This document shows, in pieces, positions 34,550 through 45,590 of a stretch of 64,000 nt of DNA. The notes beneath the pieces are model-generated. The model had not been told where the DNA came from and did not search any database. It saw nothing but the letters and a program-made list of their open reading frames with translations. The stretch's first letter is position 1. Each line of letters starts with the position of its first letter. Made by a program: the position numbers and the translations under genes. The stretch is from Phycisphaerales bacterium. GTDB lineage: Bacteria > Planctomycetota > Phycisphaerae > Phycisphaerales > UBA1924. Location: assembly GCA_029260435.1 (NCBI GenBank), contig JAJDDG010000010.1, forward strand, positions 30,981-94,980, in the 5' to 3' direction.

Positions 34550-35908
34550 ATGATCGGCCAAGCACTGTCCATCGCACGCAACACCTTCACGGAGAGCATC
34601 CGTCAGCCGGTGTTCTTTATCCTGATCCTCGCCTCGGGGCTCGGGCAGATCGCCAACCTCCTCCTCTCGGCCTACTCCATGGGGTACACCGAAGATATGG
34701 AGGTCCACGGTGACGACAAGCTCCTCCTCGATATGGGGCTCGCGACCGTTATGGTCTGCGGCACCTTGCTCGCGGCCTTCGTCTCCACGAGTGTGCTCTC
34801 GCGAGAGATCGAGAACAAAACCGCCCTGACCGTAATCTCCAAGCCGGTCGGGCGCCCGCTGTTCATCATCGGAAAATACCTCGGCGTGACCGCGTCCATC
34901 CTCGTTGCGATGTCGATCATGCTCGTATTTTTCCTTTTCGCGATCCGCCATGAGGTCATGTCCACTGCCCGGGATCATGTGGACGGGCCCGTGCTGCTCT
35001 TCTCCATGCTCTCCGTCTTCATCCCCATCGCCCTGGCGATCTGGGGAAACTATTTCTACGAGTGGATCTTCACATCCGCTGCGATCTACATGATGATCCC
35101 CGCCACGCTCCTCGCCTACCTCGCGGTGATGGTCATCAGCAAAGACTGGGCGTTCCAGTCCCCAGCAGAGAGTTTCAAACCGCAGGTCATGCTCGCGTCC
35201 TCGTGTGTGGTCATGAGTGTGATGGTGCTCTCTGCGATCTCTGTCGCCGCTTCAACGCGCCTCGGACAGGTCATGACGATCGTGGTCTGCGCGGGTTCCC
35301 TCGTGCTCGGACTGCTCTCAAACCACCTGCTTGGCTCCCTCGCGATCCAGAACACCCAGATCGCCGTCGCCAAGGATGTCTCCTTCCCCGACGAGAGCGA
35401 TGCCACCCTCGCCCGTGCGGGTGACATGGCTGTGATCACGTTCACCACCGAACCCCGTATCGATCTCCAGAGCCAGATGTCGATCTTCTATGGCTCCGAC
35501 CCCTCGGGCGTTTCTATCGCCGTCCCAGCCCACAACCCCTTCGAAGGCGACCTCACCCGAGAGCGAGATGTCTACGAGCCCTCAACCGGCGCCGCGCTCG
35601 TCATCGAGGGAATCGAACCCGACTCGGACCTCGCCTACCGCATCCGCAACGTCGGCGGCCTCGCGGTAAAGCGCCCGCCCCGCGTCGGTGATTCGTTTTT
35701 CGCGCAGCGCACCGTGAGCAATATCCCCGCACGCGTCGCATGGTCGATCATCCCGAACATCCAGAGCTTCTGGCTCGTTGACGCCGTCACACAGGGGCAC
35801 GACATCCCGCCGCGATATGTCCTCATGGTGGCGGGGTACACAATCACCCAGACCGTGACCATGCTCGCGCTGGCGATATTCCTCTTCCAGAAGCGCGACG
35901 TCGGCTGA
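34550..35908 (+). CDS. ABC-2 type transporter permease
   Basis: A 452-residue membrane protein. It starts IGQALSIARNTFTESIRQPVFFILILASG, typical of ABC-2 permeases, and has REIENKTALTVISKPVGRPLFIIGKYLG, the block preceding the second helix group. Six or seven helices cover residues 15-280 and 425-445, with a soluble extracytoplasmic domain of about 140 residues between. No ATPase gene is adjacent; the ATPase at 28468-29712 is a candidate partner. It runs convergent to the small membrane protein gene with 3 bp between stops. Confidence 0.82.
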   Translation: MIGQALSIARNTFTESIRQPVFFILILASGLGQIANLLLSAYSMGYTEDMEVHGDDKLLLDMGLATVMVCGTLLAAFVSTSVLSREIENKTALTVISKPVGRPLFIIGKYLGVTASILVAMSIMLVFFLFAIRHEVMSTARDHVDGPVLLFSMLSVFIPIALAIWGNYFYEWIFTSAAIYMMIPATLLAYLAVMVISKDWAFQSPAESFKPQVMLASSCVVMSVMVLSAISVAASTRLGQVMTIVVCAGSLVLGLLSNHLLGSLAIQNTQIAVAKDVSFPDESDATLARAGDMAVITFTTEPRIDLQSQMSIFYGSDPSGVSIAVPAHNPFEGDLTRERDVYEPSTGAALVIEGIEPDSDLAYRIRNVGGLAVKRPPRVGDSFFAQRTVSNIPARVAWSIIPNIQSFWLVDAVTQGHDIPPRYVLMVAGYTITQTVTMLALAIFLFQKRDVG

Positions 35909-35911
35909 CCC

Positions 35912-36535
35912 TTACGCCGCCGCCTCCAGCAAACCACCGGTCATGTCGTCCTCGGTCTTCTTCACGAGCCCAAACCAGATCAGACAGAACACAGGCCACG
36001 CAAGCGAGAGTGCAGTCATGACGAGCGCGGAAACGAGCTGTGTCGTTCGGTTGTAGCTTTGCGAAATCTGATTGTCGGGATAATCCTGAACGTATATATC
36101 CATCTGCGCCATAAGTTCGAACTGGAAAAACACTCCAACAACCGCCAGTACAATCAGCCCAACTCCGTAAATCAAATGCATATACCGCGTGGCAATCTTC
36201 CGCGATAGGCAAGAAATCCCACCGATGATCAACAGTACATTCATTAGCACACTGACGGCCATGAGGGCTATTTGGACGAGCCCCGGCTTCATAGTCGGTG
36301 GCAATGGATCGTCTCCCAACGCAGCCCCCATGAGCGATGGCATGACGAACATCGACGCCATCCCGAAACCTATGCACGTCACTGCGATCCCCCCAAACAC
36401 AATCGAAAGAATACCTACCGGCTTGGGCCACCCGGGCATGTCATCGAGCATGTCCTCGTCGTAAAACCCCTCGTCCGGCTCGGCGACATACACATCCTCT
36501 TCGCCGTTCGCGTGGTCGTCGTATTCGTCGTTCAT
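35912..36535 (-). CDS. four-helix membrane protein of unknown function
   Basis: A 207-residue protein with an acidic N-terminus of about 35 residues (many Asp and Glu), then predicted helices around 40-65, 85-110, 118-140 and 165-185. The region after the third helix is polar (MDIYVQDYPDNQIS). No recognised family. It starts 41 bp after the pheS stop (same strand), so could be cotranscribed with pheS. Confidence 0.72.
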   Translation of the reverse strand: MNDEYDDHANGEEDVYVAEPDEGFYDEDMLDDMPGWPKPVGILSIVFGGIAVTCIGFGMASMFVMPSLMGAALGDDPLPPTMKPGLVQIALMAVSVLMNVLLIIGGISCLSRKIATRYMHLIYGVGLIVLAVVGVFFQFELMAQMDIYVQDYPDNQISQSYNRTTQLVSALVMTALSLAWPVFCLIWFGLVKKTEDDMTGGLLEAAA

Positions 36536-36576
36536 AACCGCCTCCTGTCCGAGGGAGAGTTGAATTGTTTCGAGAA

Positions 36577-37602
36577 CTAAATCTGTTGCAGGAACCGCAC
36601 GTCGTTATCAAACAACATGCGGATATCCGGGATCGAGTATTTCCCCATCGCGATCCGCTCGATGCCGAACCCGAACGCGAACCCCATCCATTCTTCCGGA
36701 TCGAGCCCCACCGCTTCCAGCACCGCCGGGTCCACCATCCCGCACCCGCCAAGCTCGACCCACTCCGCGGGCTTGCCCGCGCGCAGGCGGATCTTCATGT
36801 CAAACTCCGCGCTCGGCTCGGTGAACGGAAAGAAACTCGGGCGCAACCGGATCTCCGCATCCTCGCCGAAGTACGACCGCGCAAACGCGAACAGCGTTGT
36901 TTTGAGATCAACGAAGCTCACCTGCCGATCGATGTACAACCCCTCGATCTGATGGAACATAAATGAGTGCGTCGCATCGACCGTGTCCGGGCGGTACACC
37001 CGCCCCGGCGCCACAATCTTGAGCGGCGGCCCCCAACCCTTGGCGATCGCGTCTTCCATCACGCGGATCTGCACTGTTGAGGTCTGCGTCCGCAGCATCC
37101 TCGGGCGGGCAGATTCGCCCCCCTCTTCTACGAAGAAATTGTCGATCGGCTCGCGGGCGGGGTGCCCCGCGGGGATATTCAGTTTCACGAAATTATGTTT
37201 GTCGTCCTCGAGTTCACGCTCGCTCGCGACCTCGAACCCCATCTTCCCGAACACGTCGCAGATTTCGTCGCGAACCCGCGAGATGATGTGCCGCCTGCCC
37301 AGAGGTTGAGCAATCCCCGGCTCTGTCGGATCGATACCGACAGCAACCTGCACACCCCCTCCACCGAGCGATCCCTTCTTCGCGTCGAACGCGCTCTCCA
37401 GAGCTCGTTTCACCTCGTTAGACCGCTTGCCCACCGCTGGCTTCTGCTCGCGGGGCACATCCTTCAGCCCCCCCATCACCCCCTTGAGCCTGCCCTTCGA
37501 GCCGAGGAACTCGATCCGCCACGCCTCGACAGCCGATGCATCCCCCGCCGCATCCAGCGACGCGATCCCGTCCTTTTCGAGTTGATCTAGCTGTTCGAGC
37601 AT
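36577..37602 (-). CDS. pheS: phenylalanyl-tRNA synthetase alpha subunit
   Basis: A 341-residue class II synthetase subunit. The N-terminal coiled arm (LGSKGRLKGVMGGLKDVPREQKP) and catalytic motifs are clear: HPAREPIDNF, the motif 2 region RVYRPDTVDATHSFMFHQIEG, and motif 3 GFAFGFGIERIAM. It forms an alpha2-beta2 enzyme with PheT, which is not encoded beside it here. The start MLEQLDQLEKD is preferred over an upstream in-frame start 16 codons earlier. The rplQ terminator lies between it and the ribosomal cluster. Confidence 0.96.
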   Translation of the reverse strand: MLEQLDQLEKDGIASLDAAGDASAVEAWRIEFLGSKGRLKGVMGGLKDVPREQKPAVGKRSNEVKRALESAFDAKKGSLGGGGVQVAVGIDPTEPGIAQPLGRRHIISRVRDEICDVFGKMGFEVASERELEDDKHNFVKLNIPAGHPAREPIDNFFVEEGGESARPRMLRTQTSTVQIRVMEDAIAKGWGPPLKIVAPGRVYRPDTVDATHSFMFHQIEGLYIDRQVSFVDLKTTLFAFARSYFGEDAEIRLRPSFFPFTEPSAEFDMKIRLRAGKPAEWVELGGCGMVDPAVLEAVGLDPEEWMGFAFGFGIERIAMGKYSIPDIRMLFDNDVRFLQQI

Positions 37603-37673
37603 CGCTGGAATATACCCATCCCTCCACACTCGCACACCCCCGACCACCATCGCTCCACCCCAAAGCCAAAATG

Positions 37674-37699
37674 AAAAACCGCCCGGCGAACCGAGCGGC
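37674..37699 (-). terminator. intrinsic terminator after rplQ
   Basis: On the minus strand an 8-bp stem (CCGCTCGG with CCGGGCGG, one G-U) closes a TTCG tetraloop and is followed by TTTTT (37678-37674). It lies about 30 nt past the rplQ stop and ends the ribosomal cluster. Confidence 0.9.
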
Positions 37700-37729
37700 T
37701 TGAAAGTCTATGTCACGACACGCTGAAGA

Positions 37730-38425
37730 TTACTCCTCGCTTGTCGTCTCTTCGCCAGCACCAGCTTCCGGTGCCGCCTCTGCAACCGCAACCGGAGCTT
37801 CCGCCTCAGTCTTGCCCGCAAAGCCCTTGCGGAGTTCCGCGGCGTACGCCGTCCGACGATCCGCAGTACGCCGGCGCCGGCTCGGGTTGCCCCCGATCTC
37901 CGGGCCTTCTTCATTGCCGACGAGTTGGATCACGCACAACTCGCCCGCATCACCGAGGCGGCGTGCCCCGACGCGAACGATCCGGGTGTACCCGCCCGCT
38001 CGATCAGCATATCGCGGTGCGACGTGATCGAAAATGTGCTTGACGATCTTCGGCGAGGTTTTCAGATCGCCGTACCGATTGCGGACGATCTTGTCACCAT
38101 CCGGCAGATCGAAAAACCGCGATGCACGATCACTCATCCGCTGCACCTGTGCGCGGTCCGCCTCGCTCGCCCCCTTGGGGAGGTAGAGCCACTCGAACGC
38201 TTTGCGGTCGCGTCCGAGCTTCTTCGCAACGAGGCGACGGGAATGGAGATCCCCGCGCTTGGCGAGAGTGATGATCTTCTCAACCATCGGACGCAGCGCC
38301 TTCGCTCGCGGCAGTGTCGTTGTGATCTGCCCGTGCTCGAAGAACGACACCGCCATGTTGCGCAGCATCGCCTCGCGGTGAGCCGAGGTCCGTCCGAGTT
38401 TGTATCCAGCTTTACGGTGACGCAT
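37730..38425 (-). CDS. rplQ: 50S ribosomal protein L17
   Basis: A 231-residue L17, about 100 residues longer than the E. coli protein. It starts MRHRKAGYKLGRTSAHREAMLRN, invariant in L17, and continues with RPMVEKIITLAKRGDL. The last third is Arg-rich, then Ala/Glu-rich and probably disordered. L17 binds 23S rRNA near the exit tunnel. It follows rpoA by 28 bp as in most bacteria and is closed by a strong terminator. Confidence 0.96.
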   Translation of the reverse strand: MRHRKAGYKLGRTSAHREAMLRNMAVSFFEHGQITTTLPRAKALRPMVEKIITLAKRGDLHSRRLVAKKLGRDRKAFEWLYLPKGASEADRAQVQRMSDRASRFFDLPDGDKIVRNRYGDLKTSPKIVKHIFDHVAPRYADRAGGYTRIVRVGARRLGDAGELCVIQLVGNEEGPEIGGNPSRRRRTADRRTAYAAELRKGFAGKTEAEAPVAVAEAAPEAGAGEETTSEE

Positions 38426-38453
38426 GAGTCACACTCCTGCTCTTGCGATCGGC

Positions 38454-39485
38454 TTAGCCGATCTCGATGTCCTGCGGCTTCACAGCCGGAGTAAACGAAT
38501 CGGGGAGGGGCATCCCCAGAGAGAGCCCCATGTCCTGCAGCTTACGCTTCACCTCGCGGAGAGATGTCTTGCCGAACGAACGAACCTTCAGCAGTTCGCT
38601 CTCCGTTTTCTGCACCAGTTCCGCGACGCTCGCGATCTGCGCCGTCTCCAGGCAGTTCGACGCCCGGACCGAGAGTTCCAGGTCCGTAGACAACATATTC
38701 AGCTTCCGGACCAGCTCGTCGTCAACGCTCGCAGCAGCGGCGGCCTCGGTCGAGACACGCTCCACGCCAGCGTCGGTGTACTGCACAAACGGGTTCAGGT
38801 GCTTGCGGAGGATCTTCGCAGCCTCGACCATCGCCATCTCGGGCGTCGTCGTGCCGTCGGTCCAGACCTCGATTGTCAGCTTGTCATAGTTCGTCCGCTG
38901 ACCGACACGCGTATCCTCGACCTTGTAGCGCACCCGCTGCACGGGTGAGTACAGCGCGTCAACAGGGATCACGCCGATCTCCTGCTCGTCCGCATCGGTG
39001 TACTGCTCGGACGCCGGCACATATCCGCGCCCTTTGCCCGCCCACAGTTCCATCTCAAAGTTCACTTCATCAGTCAGCGTCGCGATCACCATATCTTTAT
39101 TCACGATCGTGATCGCGGTGTCCGCCTCGATGAGATCCGCGGTCACCTCGCCCGGCCCGGTCGCCGCCAGACGCATCGATTTGGGCATATCACCCTCGAG
39201 CTTCACCACGAGGTTCTTCACGTTGAGCACGATGTCTGTCACGTCCTCAAGAACGCCAGGCAACGTTGTGAACTCGTGCTCGGCGCCCTTGATCTTCACG
39301 CCCGTCACCGCCGCACCCTCAAGGCTCGACAGCAACACACGCCGAAGGCTGTTCCCGATCGTCGTGCCGAACCCGCGCTCGAACGGCTCGATCACAAACC
39401 GGCCATATGTGTTGGTCTTGAACCCGGGGTCCGGGGTTACCCTGCTGGGCAGCTCCAACCCACGCCAACGTGCTCGCATCGCCAT
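38454..39485 (-). CDS. rpoA: RNA polymerase alpha subunit
   Basis: A 343-residue alpha subunit. The N-terminal dimerisation domain has RFVIEPFERGFGTTIGNSLRR; the C-terminal domain (about 255-330) has the DNA-binding block SVRASNCLETAQI with VRSFGKTSLREVKRKL. It dimerises and nucleates assembly of core polymerase; the C-terminal domain contacts UP elements and activators. Start is at the ATG of MAMRARWRG; a second ATG two codons later is also possible. rpsD, usually between rpsK and rpoA, is absent. Confidence 0.97.
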   Translation of the reverse strand: MAMRARWRGLELPSRVTPDPGFKTNTYGRFVIEPFERGFGTTIGNSLRRVLLSSLEGAAVTGVKIKGAEHEFTTLPGVLEDVTDIVLNVKNLVVKLEGDMPKSMRLAATGPGEVTADLIEADTAITIVNKDMVIATLTDEVNFEMELWAGKGRGYVPASEQYTDADEQEIGVIPVDALYSPVQRVRYKVEDTRVGQRTNYDKLTIEVWTDGTTTPEMAMVEAAKILRKHLNPFVQYTDAGVERVSTEAAAAASVDDELVRKLNMLSTDLELSVRASNCLETAQIASVAELVQKTESELLKVRSFGKTSLREVKRKLQDMGLSLGMPLPDSFTPAVKPQDIEIG

Positions 39486-39636
39486 AACTGTTCACCATCC
39501 ATCCGGCAGCAACTGTCTTCCAGACAACGCTCCTCGGGGTATCGGCCGCGCCGCCCGCTGCCGGTCGGTCACCGCCCCTGCTTTCCCGAAAAACGACACG
39601 CCCCCACCATTCCCCCTCACCACCCGATGTTCTGTA

Positions 39637-40014
39637 TTACACGCGGCGCTTCTTGCGCGGCCGGCACCCGTTGTGCGGCACCGGTGTGTGGTCTTCCAAC
39701 GCGGTCACCTGCAGCCCGGAACCGACGAGCCCGGTGATCGCGGACTCACGCCCTGCGCCCGAACCCTTGATCCGAACCTCGACCTCGATCATCCCCATCT
39801 TCCGTGCCTTCTGCGCACAGGACTCGGCGGCCCGAGTCGCCGCGAACGGCGTGCTCTTACGCGAACCCTTGAACCCGATCGTCCCGGCGCTGTCCCAGCA
39901 GAGGGCCTCGCCGTTTACGTCCGTGATGGTCACCATCGTGTTGTTGAATGACGCCTTCACATGCGCCACCCCACGAACAACATTCTTGCGTTGCTTCTTT
40001 GACTTCTTCGCCAT
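39637..40014 (-). CDS. rpsK: 30S ribosomal protein S11
   Basis: A 125-residue S11 of normal length with [18 protein letters not shown] near the N-terminus and the C-terminal basic block [12 protein letters not shown]. It binds 16S rRNA at the platform. It starts 4 bp after rpsM. The 151-bp gap before rpoA holds a small hairpin (TGTCT-GGA-AGACA) but no rpsD. Confidence 0.97.
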   Translation of the reverse strand: MAKKSKKQRKNVVRGVAHVKASFNNTMVTITDVNGEALCWDSAGTIGFKGSRKSTPFAATRAAESCAQKARKMGMIEVEVRIKGSGAGRESAITGLVGSGLQVTALEDHTPVPHNGCRPRKKRRV

Positions 40015-40018
40015 CGGT

Positions 40019-40396
40019 TTAGCCCTTCACGCCCTTCTTGCCTGCCACAGTCTTCTTACGACCCTTGCGCGTCCGCGCGTTGCACTTTGTCCGCTGACCA
40101 CGTGTCGGCAACCCCCGACGATGTCGATCGCCACGGTAGCTGCGGATATCGCGGAGCCGCTGCACGTTCTGCGACACCTGGCGTCGCAACGCACCCTCGA
40201 CGACATACTCAGAGTCGATCAACCCCGCGAGCGAAGCAACCTCGCTCTCCGAGAGATCGTGCGCTTTCTTTGTTGGATCGATCTTCAGCTTCTCCAGAAT
40301 CTCGTCCGCAAACTGCGAACCGATTCCGTGGATGTACTGAAGCGAGTAACGAATCGCTTTCTTTTCCGGGACGTCAACGCCGACAATACGAGGCAT
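40019..40396 (-). CDS. rpsM: 30S ribosomal protein S13
   Basis: A 125-residue S13. It starts [26 protein letters not shown] and has the conserved C-terminal [14 protein letters not shown]. It lies in the 30S head and contacts the 50S subunit. It is followed 4 bp later by rpsK and preceded by rpmJ. Confidence 0.97.
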   Translation of the reverse strand: MPRIVGVDVPEKKAIRYSLQYIHGIGSQFADEILEKLKIDPTKKAHDLSESEVASLAGLIDSEYVVEGALRRQVSQNVQRLRDIRSYRGDRHRRGLPTRGQRTKCNARTRKGRKKTVAGKKGVKG

Positions 40397-40427
40397 CTGC
40401 TTGCTCCGACTCTTAGCCGTCTATTGA

Positions 40428-40544
40428 TTAACCCTGCACCTGCTTGTGCTTGGGGTCAGATTTACAAATCACACGAACCTTGCCCTTGCGGCGGACGATC
40501 TTGCACCCGCTGCAGATCCGCTTCACGCTCGAACGAACCTTCAT
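40428..40544 (-). CDS. rpmJ: 50S ribosomal protein L36
   Basis: A 38-residue protein with the full zinc ribbon C11-x2-C14-x12-C27 and His33 ([22 protein letters not shown]). Unlike L32 and S14 in this window, the zinc ligands are complete. The ATG directly before KVRSSVK is the natural start; a longer upstream in-frame extension is not L36-like. infA, often next to it, is missing. Confidence 0.94.
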   Translation of the reverse strand: MKVRSSVKRICSGCKIVRRKGKVRVICKSDPKHKQVQG

Positions 40545-40742
40545 CGCCGCATCTCCAACTACATCAAACGAGGCACTACGCCCCGCAGGGTCATCCCTTT
40601 GATCCTTCGAAACATCCACCGCGCGAACCCATCCAAGGCTCGCACACACCCCGCACGCCTCCCGGTGGGCGGTGCGCGGCCCGGAACTGTATCAAAACGC
40701 CTGCCCGCCCGCACCCCCACTCGATCACTCATCCTCCCATTT

Positions 40743-41612
40743 TCACACCATTTCCCCATCATCGGTCCCCAGCACCCGGATCTCGCCACCCTCCAAGGCG
40801 ATCATCACCTCCTCGTGGCACGCCACAGACCCGTCGCTTGTCACCACAGTCCACCCATCCTCAAGCACGCGGACATCCGTCTGCCATGCCCCCACTGATC
40901 GCCTCTCCACAGGATTCCAGGTCAGCATGGGCTCCACCGCGAGCACCAGACCCTCCGCAAGCTCAAAGTCCTGCCCCACGAACCCCGTCCAATACGCCGG
41001 CACCTTGGGCAGTTCATGCAGATCCCGCCCGATCCCGTGCCCCACATATTGCGTCACCGCCCCATACCCACTGTCGATCGCTGCACGCTCCATTCGTGCC
41101 GCCACCTCCGCCCATGTCCCACCACACGAATACACCTCCCCCGCTGCCTCCACGCCCCGCCTCAGCACACCCCGGGTCGCCTCAACCAACCGCTCCAGCC
41201 CCTTGATCCGCTCGGGATCTGCTGACTCATCACATACGACAATCGAGCGAGCCGAATCCCCGCACCACCCATCGAGCCGCACCCCGACATCCACACTGAC
41301 CAGATCCCCCGCCTGAATCACCCGCTCGCCCGGCACGCCATGCACAACACCCTCGTTCACAGAGATACAAGTATCCGCCGGGAACCCCGCCTGATCACGC
41401 TGCGAGTACCCACGGAACAGACTCTCGCCCCCACCATCCCGGATCACCCGAGCAGCAATCGCATCAAGTTCGTGTGTGGTGCGTCCTGGTATGCACGCCC
41501 GCTCCATCTCCGAGAGCACACGACGCACCAGCCGCGCTGCGCGATCCAAGCGTTGAATCTCATCCGAACTCTTAAAAACAACCCGCTTCACCGGGTGTTT
41601 GTCCGACATCAC
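40743..41612 (-). CDS. map: methionine aminopeptidase type I
   Basis: A 289-residue enzyme that removes the initiator Met. The metal ligands are seen as D in DVGVRLDGW, D in CGDSARS, H in GHGIGRDLHE and E in VLAVEPML and in VACHEEVMIA. It is longer than the E. coli enzyme by about 25 residues, mostly at the ends. The first two codons are both ATG. It starts 3 bp after secY, and adk, which often lies between the two genes, is missing. Confidence 0.95.
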   Translation of the reverse strand: MMSDKHPVKRVVFKSSDEIQRLDRAARLVRRVLSEMERACIPGRTTHELDAIAARVIRDGGGESLFRGYSQRDQAGFPADTCISVNEGVVHGVPGERVIQAGDLVSVDVGVRLDGWCGDSARSIVVCDESADPERIKGLERLVEATRGVLRRGVEAAGEVYSCGGTWAEVAARMERAAIDSGYGAVTQYVGHGIGRDLHELPKVPAYWTGFVGQDFELAEGLVLAVEPMLTWNPVERRSVGAWQTDVRVLEDGWTVVTSDGSVACHEEVMIALEGGEIRVLGTDDGEMV

Positions 41613-41615
41613 GCC

Positions 41616-43040
<1,425 letters not shown>

Positions 43041-43161
43041 CGTGCCTGATTCCCCGAGTCGCGTTCCTGCGATCCTTCGTCACTCGATCCCCCGAGTCAA
43101 CCCAGACCCGGGCACCGAACGACGCGGCTCTGTGAACTCAGCCCCCACCCTGATCAGAAAA

Positions 43162-43770
43162 TTAGTTCTTACCCTTCTTCTTGCCACTGTCAGCCGTATC
43201 GAACTTCTTCGCAGCGCGGCGTTTGGGCTTCTTCGTGAGGTTGGTGGGAACCCGGTCGGTCGAATTCCGATCAATGCCGCGAACCCGGTCCCGGCGCGAG
43301 CCGCTCTCGTGCACGCTGCCACCAGCGTCGGTCACCATCTTGCGGACGCTATCCGACACCCGCTCCGCCTTGATGTCCAGCTTCACCTTGAGCCCACCCT
43401 CGGCGAAGTCGCCAAGATCGCCCAGCACCTTCAACGGGCGCTTGGTGTCGCGGATCAGACCCGCAGCCACGAGTTTCTCAGCGGTGACATCGCCGCCCTT
43501 GGCGAAGTCTGGGTGCGTGAGGATATCGCCAAGGTTCGTCGTCCAATAGCGAACCTTGAAATTCGTGTTCGTGAAACCGCGCTTGGCGATCCGCCGGAAG
43601 AACGGCATCTGACCACCCTCAAACGAGTGGCGAGCCGAGTAACCCGAGCGGCTCTTGGCGCCGTTGTGACCGCGACCGGACGTCTTGCCGGTGCCGCTAC
43701 CGCGACCCCGACCAACGCGCTTCCGCGACTTGTTTTTCCCCGCAAGAGCGGTGATCTCGTGGATCATCAT
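43162..43770 (-). CDS. rplO: 50S ribosomal protein L15
   Basis: A 202-residue L15 (about 145 in E. coli). The start MMIHEITALAG is chosen because GGAG lies 9 nt before it. The N-terminal Gly/Arg-rich arm GRGRGSGTGKTSGRGHNG is diagnostic. An extra basic tail of about 50 residues, ending in KKGKN, follows the normal fold. rpmD (L30), normally just before it, is absent: only 56 bp separate rplO from rpsE. Confidence 0.96.
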   Translation of the reverse strand: MMIHEITALAGKNKSRKRVGRGRGSGTGKTSGRGHNGAKSRSGYSARHSFEGGQMPFFRRIAKRGFTNTNFKVRYWTTNLGDILTHPDFAKGGDVTAEKLVAAGLIRDTKRPLKVLGDLGDFAEGGLKVKLDIKAERVSDSVRKMVTDAGGSVHESGSRRDRVRGIDRNSTDRVPTNLTKKPKRRAAKKFDTADSGKKKGKN

Positions 43771-43826
43771 GATGACGTACTCCCGTCGTCTATTGCACAC
43801 GCCGCGTGAAACCCGCGGCGGAGTGA

Positions 43827-44492
43827 TCAGTCGTTCTTCTTCTCGTCAGCTTTTTTATCGTCGGCCTTCTTCTCGTCGGCCTTCTTTTTATCTACCGAAG
43901 CGTCGCCCTTGGGCTCCGCCTTCGCCTCGCCCTGCTCTTCCTTCTTGGGCTTGGTGCTCGGCATAAACGCCGCGCCACGCTCGATCATGTCGTCCACTTC
44001 CGAACGCTCGATCGTCACGCCGCGCAGTTCGGCGACCGTCTCGCGCGACTGCAAGCGGGCAAGCCCGTCGAGCGTCGCCTTCGCGAGGTTCTTCTTGTTC
44101 CGCGAACCGTAGGACTTGGTCATGCAATCCGTGATGCCGACCATCTCGAGCACCGCGCGAACCGTTGCGCCAGCGACAACACCCGTACCCGGAGAGGCGG
44201 GGATGAGCTTTACGCTCGAGGCACCGTACCGACCAAGCACCTGGTGCGGGATCGTGCCGCCCTTGAGCACCACGTCCTTCAGGCTCTTGCGTCCTTCTTT
44301 CTGCGCCTTCTCGATCGCCGGTGGAACCTCGTTCGCCTTGGCGTACCCGAGCCCGACCCGACCGCTGCGGTTGCCCACAACCACGAGCGAGCCGAAGCTG
44401 AACCGGCGACCGCCCTTGACGGTCGCGGCACTGCGGAACACGCCGATCGTGTTGCTCTCGAGTTGATTGGCTTCGTCGATGACTTCAACCAT
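43827..44492 (-). CDS. rpsE: 30S ribosomal protein S5
   Basis: A 221-residue S5. The dsRNA-binding-like N-domain (VKGGRRFSFGSLVVVGNRSGRVG) and C-domain (GSRNKKNLAKATLDGLARL) are standard. An additional tail of about 45 residues, rich in Lys, Asp, Glu and Ala, contains a repeated KKADEKKADDKKADEKK unit. S5 shapes decoding accuracy at the mRNA entrance. The tail is low-complexity and probably disordered. Confidence 0.96.
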   Translation of the reverse strand: MVEVIDEANQLESNTIGVFRSAATVKGGRRFSFGSLVVVGNRSGRVGLGYAKANEVPPAIEKAQKEGRKSLKDVVLKGGTIPHQVLGRYGASSVKLIPASPGTGVVAGATVRAVLEMVGITDCMTKSYGSRNKKNLAKATLDGLARLQSRETVAELRGVTIERSEVDDMIERGAAFMPSTKPKKEEQGEAKAEPKGDASVDKKKADEKKADDKKADEKKND

Positions 44493-44543
44493 GATGCTTT
44501 GCCTCTGTGTCCTCTGGAACGCGTCGTCCAGTGATCCGATGTC

Positions 44544-44906
44544 CTAGAACTTCAACCCACCCTTGCGAGCGGCGTCCGCCAGCGCTTTGACGCGCCCAAC
44601 ATAGCGGTACCCGCCACGGTCAAATGCCACCTCATTAACGCCCGCAGATGCAGCACGCTCCGCGATCACCTTCCCGACAGCCGCCGCAGCCGCAGCGTTC
44701 CCGGTGTTGCTCGCCTCGATGCCCTTCTCACGCGACGACGCGGCACACAGCGTCTTGCCTGCCATATCGTCGATGACCTGCACATAGATGTGGTTCAGCG
44801 AACGCCGTACCGCCAACCGGGGGCGGCTCGGGGTGCCGCTGAGATGCTTGCGGATCCCCGTGCGCCGACGCTTGCGCCGAATGGTCTTTTTCTTCTGCTT
44901 GTCCAT
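44544..44906 (-). CDS. rplR: 50S ribosomal protein L18
   Basis: A 120-residue L18. The basic N-terminus ([20 protein letters not shown]) and the C-terminal [20 protein letters not shown] are typical. It binds 5S rRNA with L5. The ATG at MDKQKKK is preferred over an in-frame start 14 codons upstream. Confidence 0.97.
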   Translation of the reverse strand: MDKQKKKTIRRKRRRTGIRKHLSGTPSRPRLAVRRSLNHIYVQVIDDMAGKTLCAASSREKGIEASNTGNAAAAAAVGKVIAERAASAGVNEVAFDRGGYRYVGRVKALADAARKGGLKF

Positions 44907-44963
44907 ATCTGCTGCCCATCCTCCGGGACCATCCCGGATCGTTGCCAATCAATCCCAGTTCGA

Positions 44964-45515
44964 TTAGGCGCCGAACGCCTTGCCCTGCTTACGACGAACC
45001 GCCTCGCCCACATACCGGATCCCCTTGCCGTTGTACGGCTCGGGTTTCCGCTTCGAGCGGACCATCGCGGCAAACTGACCGACCGCCTGCTTGTCCGCAC
45101 CCTTGATCGTCACGATCGACTGGGTCACGTCCACGCTGATCCCCATCGGGATCGCTACCTCGATCGTGTTCGCAAACCCAACCTTCAAAGCGATCTTCTG
45201 CCCCTGCACCTGCGCCGTGTACCCGACGCCAACCACATCAAGCTTCTTCTCGTACCCCTTGGTCACACCCACAACCATGTTCGCGATCAACGCCCGCGTC
45301 AGACCCCAGTAGGCCCGCACCGTGCGGTTTTTCGCGTCCTTCTCGTCGATGCTCACCGTGACCCTTTTCTCGCTCTCATCCCAGTTCACCTGAACGTCGG
45401 AACGGTGCTCGAACTCGAGCGTGGAATCACCCTTCGACACACTGATCTTCCGACCGTTTATCGAAACGTTCACCCCCGAAGGGATCTCGATTGGTTTCTT
45501 GCCAAGCCTGGACAT
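44964..45515 (-). CDS. rplF: 50S ribosomal protein L6
   Basis: A 183-residue L6, with the N-terminus SRLGKKPIEIPSGV and the C-terminal EPYNGKGIRYVGE block next to the rRNA-binding tail. It sits near the factor-binding site of the 50S subunit. The start MSRLGKK fits the family; upstream in-frame residues are not L6-like. Confidence 0.97.
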   Translation of the reverse strand: MSRLGKKPIEIPSGVNVSINGRKISVSKGDSTLEFEHRSDVQVNWDESEKRVTVSIDEKDAKNRTVRAYWGLTRALIANMVVGVTKGYEKKLDVVGVGYTAQVQGQKIALKVGFANTIEVAIPMGISVDVTQSIVTIKGADKQAVGQFAAMVRSKRKPEPYNGKGIRYVGEAVRRKQGKAFGA

Positions 45516-45590
45516 CGTCGTTCTACCTTCTTCGTGGTTTCTGCTCACCCGGCAACCCGCCGGGGCATGGCCCCACGATTCAAACCTCTA

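Noticed and set aside
39653..41206. A 517-codon open frame on the plus strand over rpsK, rpsM, rpmJ and map
   Set aside because: It is antisense to well-recognised ribosomal genes, shows no known domain, and long frames opposite high-G+C genes are common by chance.
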